Shown one piece after another: positions 38,101-49,759 of a stretch of DNA of 64,000 nt (positions are counted from its first letter, which is position 1; each line of letters starts with the position of its first letter). The notes under the pieces are model-generated. The model had not been told where the DNA came from. It was given only the letters and a program-made list of their open reading frames with translations, and made no database searches. The stretch comes from Amaranthus tricolor (taxonomy: Eukaryota; Streptophyta; Magnoliopsida; Caryophyllales; Amaranthaceae). A program made the position numbers and the translations under genes. The stretch lies in assembly GCF_026212465.1 (NCBI RefSeq), contig NC_080051.1:23973727-24037726 (forward strand). Direction: 5' to 3'.

Positions 38101-41100
38101 AAACTAACGAAAAGGAAATTACAAAAAAGCTCTCATATTAAAAGATAAACCACATCATCTTCAAAAATGCTTCTTCACTTCCTTTAAATGAAATAGTAAT
38201 CAGCACATTGGGAAAGAAAAAAGTATCTCATTTCTACACAGAGCTCAAATACATTAGGCTATTCTGTAGTACTTATATCAAACTTAACCTCTCATACTCC
38301 ATCTTTTTTGTGGCAATTCCCTTTTTTTAGCAGTACTTTTTGTTTGGCTCATTTTCCTTGATTCTATTTTGTGTATGCTTTTACTATCACTAACATTACC
38401 CATCTCATTTAAGATCTTGATATTTCCCCTAGCTTAACATAGAAACCAAATCTAACTTAGATAAGCCCCATACCCCTTTCTCTCTCCTCCCATCCAACCA
38501 CTGAAGACCAAAACTACCACAGAAGGCCTGATTACTCCTTGATGTACGCAGCAACAGTGCAACACACACCATATCCATGTCAATAACAACCACTACCGTG
38601 CCCCCAGCCCCTCCCAAGAGCAACCACTTTGATCATCATTGCACCTCCAACGAAAAAGTAGCAACTGCCACAACAACCCCCAGCCCCCAAAAGGCATTCA
38701 CACAACCATAGCACGATCAAAAACTCACCCCCACTCGCAGCTACGTTAAGTCCCATATCAACAACCAACTGCAGTCCTCAAGACCCGATCTGGATTTTGT
38801 TTTAGGAAATTCAAACATTATGTATTTATGATGCTTGTCTGGATGAGGGGCTGCAAGGAAGGTGGGGAGATAGGAAGCAGATGGAGAGGAGGCCAGCGAT
38901 AGTGAGGGAGGGGACAGGGAGAGGGCAGCTTGAAGGATGGGGGAGGACACTGCAAGAGGTTGGGAAGGTGAGGGAGGGATGGAGCATGGAGGTGATGGCT
39001 AACACTGTCTGATGGTGTGACAGGTGTGAAGGTAGGACTTGCTGGTCGTAATGGACAAGTGATGGTGCCAGGTGGTATTAATGGTGGTGTGGAAGTCGTA
39101 GATTTGGCACTTTACCATCATGTTGAAGGAACTCTGGAACAATTTTACCTCTTGGACTAGAAAGCCCCTCCCTGTTGTGGTGCAAATAAAGAGAGACAAA
39201 TGGATGGAATATCAAATTATAATTTACAAAAGTTTAGGCATTTACTGCTGCAAAGTGTAATAAAACAAACAGATTATCTTCATCAATGAAGTTGCAATTA
39301 GAAGGACCAGTTGCAATGAACATCAAAAGGTTGATTCTGCAAACATTTACAGCTAATTTCCCCATGGAAACTCTAATTGGTTAATCCTGATATCATATAA
39401 AAAGTCAGGATTAATGCACTCGTCAGATAAACAGGTCATCTGCAGACTGCAATACCATAGTTCCAATCCACGAGTTGCAACAAAACAAGCTACGTGATCA
39501 AGCTTCACATTCTACCTTAGACATTTTCGAAAGAAAATCAAATTCCTAGATGCCAAGGCAACCAACTTGATATTATAAGATTGTTATATTATCAGTGAAA
39601 GATCGAGAACTTCAACATTGTTATAATATCAAGACAAGACCAAAAATATTAGTCCGGGAGAAGGGAAGTGGAAAAATTTGCCACAGATCCAATTTTAATA
39701 TACTATAAAACATACATGGAAGTCAAAGGATCACTTCAGCTAACATACATGACCAAAATGACTATCCATTTCATATCTAATAAGAAAACTCCCTAGAAAA
39801 AAATTATTTAATACAGCACAATCAAATCAGATGGATAAAAATAGTACCACAAGAAAAGCCAAAGTTGGAAACAATTACTCCAACAAGTCAACAAATTGCA
39901 GCTCAGAAATTACCTATGGTTAATAAACCTTGCAACATTTCCAAAATATGTGGAATCTAGACAAAGAATTTCAGATCCTTTTAACTCTCTTGTACCCCAA
40001 TCTGTATCAAGTAGCACTGCATATGAATGCTTGTCATCGCTTCTCCTCAAATTCCTCTTATGGAGCTCCGTACAAGTTAAAATCTCTCCAACATATTCAC
40101 AGATAAACGACCCTTTTGGAATATCTTCCATGGTCCTTAAACCCCAACCTTTCCCTTCTGGAGTCCAAAACACCTACAGCCAAACTCTCAAAATTGATGA
40201 AAATACAACATGAAAACACATAGAAAATGGGTAACCATACTAAACAAACACTAATTGATAATATTTTCAATTGACATATCAAACATGTCAAGATATGGCT
40301 AAAATATACAGGAGTCATAGACAAATATTGTGCAGGTACTTATTCTAGTTCTACAAGTGATTGTCTACTTTTTAAGCTATAATATAGCAAAAAGAGAATC
40401 AGGTCTTGTCTTAGTTGGAAAGCAAGTACCACTTTCCTAGGAAGACCCTGGATTTGATCCTCACTAGCCCCCCCTCCCTTTGCCTACCCTTTAAAAAGTA
40501 AATATAGCAATAGAATTATAAAAAAAAATTCAGATATAGTTTAGAGACAAGTTACCATCAAACTCATACCTAAAGAAGCAAAGTATATCACTAAAAATAG
40601 GGTAGCTCATGTGGTAGCCAAAGCAAGAAGACATGCTTTACAAGAGGCGGGGTATTTTTACATCGGCAAAACTTGATTCACACTTCACAAATTGCATGCA
40701 TGACAGTTCACACAGTTTAAATCATTGTATGCAATAAATCATACTAGAATATGTAATAAGTAGTCCATTTTCACCTGCAACGTGTGACTCAAACCACGCT
40801 GTATAACTCTATTCCCGCAATCCTTGCTGCATCCACACTTGGTCCAGCATTCTTTGATAAACTTGCGCTTCAAGTGACCTTTACATGGATCGAGCATATC
40901 CTCATTTTTCAATCGTTCGAGTGGACACTCTTTACAAAAGACAAGGCAGTCTTTTTGAGGGTTCCTGACCATCGAAATGCACATATCCAGAAACACTTCC
41001 TTCAAAAGGCCGTCTGATGTGTAAATAAAATCTCCTCCATTCCTTTGAGTACAATTGCAAGATGGGGACAAAGACAAGCAATCACCACAACAAGAAAGGC

Positions 41101-44100
41101 AACTATCTTGTTCACCAATTTGAGAAAGAGAAAAAACAAGCCCAGCATTATGTGAGATCACATTTTGGGGAATATAATGGAACAATGGTAGCAAATCACT
41201 GTTTGACTTTTCTAATGAAACTTTAACCATTTCTAAGCCCCTTGTAATGTCACTTGCGTCACAACCAACAACTACCTGTTTCTGTTGAGCGACCACCAAG
41301 CTCTTCACATTCATACCCGCACTTGGATCCCTATCTGCAATACTGGAAGCTGGTGATGCATTGGGAGCATGAGTTTCTTTAATATCTGTAGCAGCAGCCA
41401 CATTATCAGAAAGTTCTGGAGTTATGGAACCATTTGATTGAAGGCTATGAACTCCATTCCTCTCAATGACCCCAGCATCTTGTTGATTAGACCTATCTTG
41501 ATTCACACAACCATCACCTGTGATCATCTTCCCAACATATTCACAAAGCTCTGTCATCACCTTCATTGTAGAGAATTCTGGATCCATAATTTTGAACTTC
41601 TCAAGAAAAATATCATCGACTTTCTTGAGGATTGCTTGTAAATCTTGAAAATGAAAATCTGTCTGTTCCAGTGTAGAGTCGAAGCTCAACAGTAACTTCA
41701 CTTCTCCTATATGTGAGTCAGCTATGCTTATGCTGGCTGGAATTTTCTTGGAAACAGCAGGTTCCTGCACATGGTTGCCTTCTCCACTTGATAACCCCAG
41801 ACCTTTATCAAAAATGTCCAGAGATTTAGAGGCCCCAATTCCTTGACCATCCTGGCTGCAACCTAGGTTGCCAGAATTAGAAGGAACCTCTGGTTGCTTG
41901 CGATCTGCTCATCAAACCAAAATGAACTATACAAATCAGAATCCAGGTACAAAACACAAAATGGAAAAAGAAACAAACTACAGAAACCACATATACAAGC
42001 CAGAACACTTGCTTGATTTACTACTTGCTAAACTACACAAGCAAAACTTACATTGCTCCAACTATATGCTTACAGTGAGTTAATGCCAATAGTACGACCA
42101 TTCAAATGCATAGCGATGTTCCATTTGTAAATACAACTCTTGTCAGAAGACTGTTTGGCAAATGGTTGTTGTTTGTTGGTTAGCAAGTTGTTTAAGTCCA
42201 TTATTTAAGCCAAGATTTTAAGTCATTTGTTTAAGCCACATGTTATTAAAATGTTTGGGAGAAGTTAGGTATAAATTAGTTGTTTGTAATTTACTAGAGA
42301 AAAAAGTAAGCCAAAAGCCAATGAAAAAAGCTACTGAGTAGCTTTTTGGGTTACTTTTCAGCTAGCTTAGAAACCATTTACTATACTCTTTTTGCAGGTT
42401 TGGCCAAACCAAAAAGCCAAAAAGCCAAAAAGCCAACAAAAAAGGCATTTTCCAAGCACCCCCATGGCTTGTCAATATATACTAAGTTATGTCACAACTA
42501 CAGTATCGTCATCTTTAAAAACATGTGATCTGTCCAAACTCAAAATATATCTCCACTGCCAATGGTTTGATTCAAATGATCGCTTGATCATCATAGAAGG
42601 GTTGGGTGATTGATAAAATCCCTTCAAATCTTTCTCCACAAATAACTAGTAAGATAATGTTGTACATATGTGAAACAAGCGAATACAATGACAATCGATA
42701 ATGCGCATGCTACCAAATTGTTAGGCTTTCAAGTAACGGGTCTTTATTAACGCAAAAAAGGGAGTGACGTTGGACGTTTCTGAGGACTGAGATTTAAAAA
42801 ATTTTCAGTCCAAAATATGTTCTCCCTCCATACAATTTTTAAAAAAAATATATTTAGAATTAATAGTTTGGCAATCAATTGTTATTTTATCAAGGATATG
42901 TTGGTGTCAGCTGCATAGTGAAATCAGGCAGCCCTGTACCGGCTGTGTTATATTAGTTTCCAATTATGTTGAACCGATACTACCTGCATTGTAAAATTGT
43001 AAAAAAAACTGTATTTAGTCCAATTCAAGAGGTATTTCATGGTTTTAATTGGAATATGGCCCAACTACATCATTTCATTATTGCATCATCATGACAATAA
43101 CCACACTGCAATCAGAATTGTATTTTTATACCATCGTTCCACGTAAAAGAGTTCGTGAATAATGTATGGCATGAGGCTAATGGTTGACCCAATGAGAGTA
43201 AGAATCAACAAACAATTATCATTTTACAAGGTACTCCATTAAAAAGATCATACCCTCTTTAATCATTATGTTGCTAGCTCCTATACACATAACAATATAA
43301 CATAAACAAAACCACATTAATGGCAAAATCCAAAGCATCTATATAATTTTTTTAGAAAATAAGGCAGTAGTTTATCTATGAAAGTAAAAGTGCCTCTTTT
43401 AAATATCCAATCCTTATACCTCAGGCTTGTAATCATGCCAACTGACCGCATAACAACCATATATAGTAAGGTTATTTCAAGCATCAGCTCTTGAAGAATA
43501 AATCTTGATCACTGTACTTAATCATCATATACAAGTTAATGAAGATAAGATTTTCATACTAGCAAACTTGTTCTGTTTTGAAATGGTACTATTTAACTTC
43601 TTAAACTAAGCTTTACAGGGATTAATCACATTGTAAAGTCTCATAACACAATTATATGCAAGATAATGCATCATACTCCACAAAAAGCAACATTTCTCTA
43701 TGTTTGACCTTTGTCCTAGAACACATATCTAAATGTTAACCCTACAACCGTTGTGTTCATCAATTGGTCTTAATTTGTATCTTTATTCTTAATCTATAAG
43801 TTAAAACATAATCAATGTCTTAATGCAAAAATTGAAGATATTAACGATTGAATCAGCGCATTACATAGTGTGGAAAAGTAGAATGTAGAAGTAGATGAAA
43901 AGGCAACAATTCTCTTAAATATCCACCATCAAAAATGCCTTATCCTTGTATTGTCCCCCTCCTTTTCACACACACAAAAGAAAATAACCTTAAGGGTGTA
44001 ACAACATTTGTTTGGAAAGAAGGAAGTAGAGGGAAAGGACGGATAGGAAAATAGGGGATGGATTTTCCTCCATTTAATAACTCACAAGGAGATGGAAATC

Positions 44101-45372
44101 AAGGGGACGGAATTAGAGGGATGAAATCCATTGCATTTTTTGAGAAACAAAATCTTTCCAATTGTTGAAACTAATAAATCCTACAATGATGAAATTGGAA
44201 GGAAAATCCATATTTCTTCCCTTCCTTTTCCTTCCCTTCCTTTCATTTCCTTAGTCTTTCTTTGTCCAATCAAAAACCTAAGCCTTAAAATGTAGCAGAC
44301 TCCAAAATACATGAATATAGAATAACTACAACCAGCAGCATTTTGTGGTCATAAAATTAGTTTGCAACACAAGCAAGCATTTTAAAAAATTAATATTTAA
44401 GCAAAGAAGATCAATATTTCAGTAAAGAAGACTAAACCCAATACAAAAAGCTTCTCACAAACAAATGAGCTACTAGCCAAATAGTTGACAAAGCAAAAGG
44501 ATAAGAAATTACCGGGTAGTACTACAGCAAGAGGTTCAACTGATGGCATATCATCAGTAAATGGCTCGTCTTTGGGAATTATCAAGGCTTTAACTTTAGC
44601 CTGCTTTTGTTTAGGAATGACACCTGTATCACCTTTTGGCTCTTTGATTTGCAAAGCTTGAGATGGCCGATCCAATGGAGGTCTTTTAGCTTTTGAACTA
44701 ATTTGAGGGGAGACAGGTTGTTTCCCCTTGTTTCTCACAAGAGACTGCGGAGATCCTGTCACAGGCTGGGCCATGTGAGTCGGAGAAGCTTCGGGCTCCC
44801 CAGGCTCTGGCTTAGGTATCTTCAATGCGCAAGTAGATGAGGAACCATTCTGGCCATGAGATGATGCAGTTTGATTTTGGTGTTTCAAGCGCAATCTTTT
44901 CAATGGCCTCTCAGGCTCATCCTGGGTTTGAGGCTGAACTGCTTCCTCATATACCTCCCCTTGCTAATCAGAAATTATCAAGAGTGTACAATTCAAGAGA
45001 CTTTCACAAGGACAAAACCCAAAAGAAATAAAGCAATTCACGGAAAAAGTAACCATTTACATACTTCAACGTATTCTGATACCTTATTCTTCTCTTTCTC
45101 TGCGACCTAACACACGAACGAGTTACAAACATGTTAAGCCAAGCACATCACTACATAAACTAAAGTACTTGAAGAAAAAAACAGATAGACACCTCAGTAT
45201 CTTCAAATTCAAAGATAGTATCCGCAAGGAGTCGGTAGTTTTCTTCTTCTATCAGATCCCAGTTCTTGTCAAACAGTTTCAGAAGCTTCTTCAAGGCAGG
45301 TTTTGTTTTTTCTTCAGGAATACCAATATCCTTCATTGCTTTGAAAGCTGCTTTAACTTTACCGGATCCCAT
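35152..45372 (-). CDS. SUVR2: SUVR1/2-type SET-domain chromatin silencing protein, 9 coding exons
   Basis: Coding exons, 5' to 3': 45372-45193, 45106-45065, 44963-44513, 41904-40775, 40173-39914, 37993-37927, 37784-37734, 35904-35808, 35180-35152; 768 codons with all phases consistent. Residues 1-60 are a WIYLD domain (KAAFKAMKDIGIPEEKTKP), the plant SUVR N-terminal module that binds ubiquitin in SUVR4. Then PLKRLRL and a low-complexity linker. The Cys-rich pre-SET runs about 493-590 (CLSCCGDC to CGCSKDCGNRV). SET spans about 602-740: GWGLRTMEDIPKGSFICEYVGE, NHRCSDANLI and ELTWDYG. A post-SET RCLCGSKFCRN is present. The length and WIYLD domain fit SUVR1/SUVR2. SUVR2 acts in RNA-directed transcriptional silencing with SNF2 remodelers and has been reported to lack methyltransferase activity; SUVR4 methylates H3K9. 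Trp in ELTWDYG is shared by SUVR proteins, so it does not decide activity. Introns are large and full of TEs. Confidence 0.92.
38460..39200. other. Compositionally distinct block in the SUVR SET intron
   Basis: GC-richer and strand-asymmetric compared with its surroundings: a C/A-rich part (38560-38760), then a G/purine-rich part (38830-39010), then a short plus frame reading VKVGLAGRNGQVMVPGG at about 39027. No domain or TE end is recognised. Possibly a captured or inserted sequence. Confidence 0.3.
40391..40500 (+). mobile_element. Short tRNA-derived SINE with 10-bp target duplication
   Basis: Exactly flanked by AATATAGCAA (40381-40390 and 40501-40510). The body has an A-box-like CTTAGTTGGAAAGC, a B-box-like GGATTTGATCCTC and the tail CTAGCCCCCCCTCCC. 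110 bp, in the SUVR intron between the pre-SET and SET exons. Confidence 0.7.
42152..42465. mobile_element. MITE in SUVR intron 3 (GTTTGGCAAATG end)
   Basis: Left GTTTGGCAAATGGTTG; right GGCATTTTCCAAGCACCCCC, inverse with mismatches. Interior has AAAAGCCAAAAAGCC tandem pieces. Related to 891-1145. Confidence 0.5.
43991..44287. mobile_element. MITE in SUVR intron 3 (purine/pyrimidine arms)
   Basis: Left TAAGGGTGTAACAACATTTG then GAAAGAAGGAAG; right CTTCCTTTCATTTCC then CCTAAGCCTTA. The arms are long imperfect inverted repeats made of GGAAA/TTTCC sequence. Non-coding. Confidence 0.5.
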
Positions 45373-46257
45373 ATTGTATCACGGTCTCTATAAACATATT
45401 TGGTACAGTGTTTATAATAACTAAATTAGTCTAACCAAAAATGAACAGAAAGGCAAATCACAAATACTTACAAACCCCAAAATATACAAAAAACACTATA
45501 AAAGGGGAACAATGTGGCCATTACAACATATTTGACATCATAATAGCTGACGCCATGAAACATAAACAACAAAATTCTTTTCAATTTAAACTCATTGGCA
45601 AAACCCAAATCAGCCAATGTCATTTTTTCGGAAGCTTTAAGGAATTACATTGATGCAAATCAACAAGTAACCTTAAAAGAAGAAGACAAACCTTAAGGAA
45701 GAACCCCCCCTTCCACTTTATGGACTGAAGGAGCAATACAACACACCAAGAAAACAGAAAATACAGTATGGAAAATTCAGTTAGAACTCTTTAACGTGAT
45801 ATTTATTTTAATAATCAGGGGAAAAAACCTGGATGCTTACGCTTATAACTAAGTCACACAAATACCCCCAAAAAGGAGTTTAAAAACATGTAACCAACAC
45901 ACAATAAAGTCATAGTTAGAACCAACTTCTCCATCCAAAAATATGATACATCATGTTAAACTTTCATCTTTAATATTGATAAGAATATATCAGGGGAAGA
46001 AACTAAGAAAGTAAAGTATTACCAAAGGAGCAGGCCTTATACACTAAAATAGTGTGCACCAACCTTAGACCGAGGAAGTATGGATTAGAAAGTGCGGGTT
46101 AGTGGAGCCGAGCTCATAGCGTATGCTAATAAAGAGACAATTGGAAAGTGGTGCACAATTAAAATATTATTCATGGTGCACAATTAAAATATTATTCATA
46201 CTTATTCTTACCAAAGTAATATCGAATGCAACTACTAAGATACCCATTTCATATGTT

Positions 46258-46790
46258 AAGTTTGGATGGAAGGATATAGAGGGAAAGGAAGGGAAGGGAA
46301 AGAGGAATGACATTTCCTTGATTTGGATACCCAAAGAGGGAGGGGGAAAAGAAGGGAAGGGAAAGAGGAATGACATTTCCTTGATTTAGATACCCAAAGA
46401 GGGAGGGGGAAAGGAAGGGAAGGGAAAGAGGAATGACATTTCCTTGATTTGGATACCCAAAGAGGGAGGGGGAAAAGAAGGGAAGGGAAAGAGGAATGAC
46501 ATTTCCTTGATTTAGATACCCAAAGAGGGAGGGGGAAAGGAAGGGAAGGGAAAGAGGAATGACATTTCCTTGATTTGGATACCCAAAGGGGGGGGGAAGG
46601 AAATGGTGAGAAGGGCATTGTAGTGGACAATTACTTTATGTTTTGTATAAAACAGACTCTTCAACACACAAAGATTTGGAAGGAAAATATAATCATCTTC
46701 CCTCATCTCCCCCTTCCCTTTCCTCCCTTTCCTTTCCTTTTCTTTACTTTCCTTTCCTTTCCTTTCCTTTCATAAATGTTATCCAAACGC
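46258..46790. mobile_element. MITE with GTTTGGAT ends, expanded by an internal tandem repeat
   Basis: Left AGTTTGGATGGAAGG, right inverse ATCCAAACGCAC, with purine-rich left arm and pyrimidine-rich right arm (CCTTTCCTTTCC). The arm architecture matches 43991-44287. Inside, a 63-bp tandem repeat has expanded the element. Confidence 0.55.
46281..46600. repeat. 63-bp tandem repeat, five units, with 126-bp higher-order pattern
   Basis: TGACATTTCCTTGATTT occurs at 46308, 46371, 46434, 46497 and 46560, exactly 63 bp apart. Units alternate between TTTGGAT...AAAAGAAG and TTTAGAT...AAAGGAAG in an A-B-A-B-A order. Each unit has a GGGAAGGGAAAGAGG purine run. A minus-strand frame stays open because 63 is divisible by 3; I do not consider it a gene. 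Confidence 0.92.
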
Positions 46791-47594
46791 ACACATAGTG
46801 AATCAATAACTACCTAACATAGATTAATAAACAAAGATTTAGCAGCTAAAACAAAGAGACAAATTATTAGGCAAAGAAATAAACCCATAAAATGCACAAA
46901 AATTTTAAAGAAAATTGTAGAGCACCTGTAAACATACATAACCACAAAATTAAGGGTTTAAAACATAAGTCAAAAAAACGGAGAAACAAGGGATAAACAT
47001 AAAATTAATACCTTGACTAACTTTATGCCCTTAATGAATCCTACTTGTATTAAATTTTACAAAACTCAACGGTATCCTGCAACAATTAATAAAAAATTGC
47101 AAAAAGAAAAATTATAAAAAAAATCAGCAAATCAAACCAAAATGAGAGCAAATGACGAATTTCCTTGTAGAAATTAGAGTTTATTGAACATGCAAGCAAT
47201 AACACTATAGATTGGGGAAATAGTACCGCAAAATACACAATTAAAGAGCTCAAAATGAAAATTCTGACAAAAATCAAAGGAAAATGGGGGTAAAAAGAAT
47301 GAATGGAAGCAAAAGTAGAGAAAGATCAAGAGAGGAAAATTTACCAGCATTAAAGAAATTGGGAATGAAATTGAAAATGGAGTTGAGGGAGTGATTGAGT
47401 GAGTGACGAAAGAGGGTTTATGGGTTTTGACATAAGAAAGAGAGGGAAATTGAAAGAGATCGAGAGGGAATCCGAATAACTGAGTTCTCATTCTGCCCTA
47501 CTGTCCCTCCCCATATTGTAAGTTTTAGTTTAAATTTTTAATTTATTTTCCTTTGGGTGGAGAGGTAATGAAAATTGAACCTATATCATCTCAC

Positions 47595-47850
47595 AGAATA
47601 TCGTGTGATAGTAGTGTCTTTGACAGGTTATTTCTGATTGAATCGATTTATTATATATTTTTTGAATATTGTAGATAGCCATTAAGAATGATATAAGTAG
47701 ATATTTAAGATATTGAAAGTAGACATTAAGGAAACGGTAAGTAGGCATTAAGGATAATGTAAGTAGACATTAATCTTTAATGGGCTAGACTTGAGATATG
47801 TCTTTCAAAAAGACAGTCTCCCAAGAGACTACCTGTCATATTTGGTGTAT
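47595..47850. repeat. Degenerate repeat with AAGTAGACATTAAG units
   Basis: Tandem pieces of about 24 bp (GTAGACATTAAGGAAACG and variants, 47670-47775), then AGACAGTCTCCCAAGAGAC. Loosely related to the GAGAC-type repeats. Confidence 0.35.
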
Positions 47851-47918
47851 TTGATACTTACTGCTAATTACGGTAAGATTTGACTTTCATTATTTTTATT
47901 TTATAGCTTATTGTAATA

Positions 47919-48045
47919 TAATCATCATCATCATACTCGGTAAAACCCGCTCATAAAAAACGATGGTAAGGGTCTGGGAAGGAAAGAAGGGCGACAGTTC
48001 GTACCCATAAAGGAGAGTGCGGTCGAAAAGTCCCTCGGCTCGAGC
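47919..48045 (-). mobile_element. SINE-like element, copy C
   Basis: Minus-strand copy of the 27236-27370 family (CTCGAGCCGAGGGAC, CCCAGACCCTTACC, ATGAGCGGGTTTTACC). Flanked by a 13-bp direct repeat GCTTATTGTAATA (47906-47918 and 48046-48058). Confidence 0.7.
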
Positions 48046-48052
48046 GCTTATT

Positions 48053-48053
<1 letters not shown>

Positions 48054-48089
<36 letters not shown>
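48054..48089. repeat. (TAA)n microsatellite beside SINE copy C
   Basis: About 12 TAA units starting in the right-hand target duplication of the SINE. Confidence 0.95.
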
Positions 48090-49755
48090 GATTTTGACTC
48101 TTTTTATGAAAAAAATAAAATTTTAAAATTCCTTCTATTTTTTCTTTGTCAAAATTCAATTATTTAAGTATGTATAAGTAATAATAGACTCTCCATTTAT
48201 TTTAAGAAATATAAAGAAAATTAATTCGATAAATAACGACTACTAGTTTGAATATAATAAAGAAGATAAAACAACAAAATATTAATTATAAGTTGAAAAA
48301 GAGGAATTTGTTGCAAAATTGATGGGAGAGGAGAGGCTCTAAAGAGAATTGCATTCTTTCATCTTGGGTAAATAGATATTGAGCTTGAACTCTAATTTAT
48401 TGTGGTCTAAAATTTATGGATTCCACCAATATAAATTAAGAAGGATTTTTTTTTGTTATGGCTTTTAAAAAATGGTTTTGTGTACTATAGACAGACTTTC
48501 AATATTTTTATGTTATTATATTATTATTTATAAACTATAATCAATACAAAGTTATGCTTTTAAAAATTGATGTTAGATTATATTTTACATTTTACATTTA
48601 GGTTAAGTTTAATTTTTCTAAAAAGAAAAAAACCGAATCAAACAACAAATTAAAAAAAAAATAACGTAATTTTAAGACCACAAATTAAATAAAATAGTCA
48701 CATTACAATATATTCGAATTTGATTTACTATTTAGATCAACCATCATATTCCTCTTACCTCAAAACCAGTGGCCTAGTGTTCATAGCTACAGTTGCAGGA
48801 AGTTATTGGTGGTTACTCTGCCAATTACCAAATCTTTGTTCAATAAATTATCTTCAAAAAGAATCAATATGGAGGATTTTTAGTTGATCATATGACAAAT
48901 TTACATTTTCTTGGTTGGCTTTGTTCAATTTATATATTGTTAATTTAAGATAACTCTATAATTGTATGACTATGCTAGCAAATATACTCTCATTTGATGG
49001 AGTACACCTATTACCAATTGTAAGATATAATTACATCGGGTTTTTAAGCAGTCCACTCTTTTTTGCGTAAAATACAATTTCATCATATTTTTAAGCAGTC
49101 AACTCCTCTTTGCAAAGACCTTGTAGTGTTACACTGTACAGGTTTAATAACAAATTTATCACTTGGTGATGAACAAGTGATAAAATTTCTGTCAATCAAA
49201 ACTAGTAGGAATAACAGTCCGGAAAAATTATGAGTTTCGTACCACATACATCCCAGTTGGGCGGATATAATATGAATCTAATAGGTAATGGATGAATGTC
49301 CATAAGAACTCAAATTCATGCAAGCACGAAGTAACTGCATCATCAGTTACAAATTGCAGTGCCAATATGAGAAAATTGGGACAAAAAAATCAAATTGTGA
49401 CACCTTCATAAGTTAGATATGCTGCAACCAACTCGAGCAACAAAACTAATTCAGCAAATATAGCCACTAGATAGAAAAGAAACAATACAAGCAGTACCCA
49501 CACAAAGTTTGTCTAGTACTTTTCACTAGCCTAATCATCCTAGCCTACAAAATCACTAAGAATAAAAAAAACTAGCACATGTTCTTTTCGTCTTTCTACA
49601 ATGCTGCGACATAATCGTATCTCCCAAAAAAAGGAACAATGTATCCATCAGCACAGGCAGTGCAACCACTGAGGTACCTCTCACTGCCAAACATGCTGAA
49701 AACGGTAGGAAGAAAATGCATCCAGCAATACAGCTCATGAGAGAATACACCTGAC
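48090..49755. other. Intergenic DNA between SUVR and PRP39
   Basis: AT-rich; contains the 3' flank of PRP39. No gene or repeat family recognised. Confidence 0.45.
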
Positions 49756-49759
49756 AGTT

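Larger units (their letters stand above)
45387..47500 (-). other. Predicted 5' UTR exons of the SUVR gene
   Basis: Splice signals suggest leader exons at about 47500-47345 (donor TGCTG/GTAAAT) and 47076-47012 (acceptor TTGCAG, donor CAAG/GTATTA), then the coding exon starting at 45387 (acceptor TTTATAG). The start is a guess. The intron 47011-45388 contains the repeat-bearing MITE at 46258-46790. Confidence 0.4.

Noticed and set aside
46281..46600. CRISPR-like regular spacing
   Set aside because: Contiguous 63-bp tandem repeats with no unique spacers, in a plant intron.
46256..46630. 124-codon minus-strand frame with 21-residue repeats
   Set aside because: It is a by-product of the 63-bp tandem repeat in a MITE; no start context or homologue is evident.
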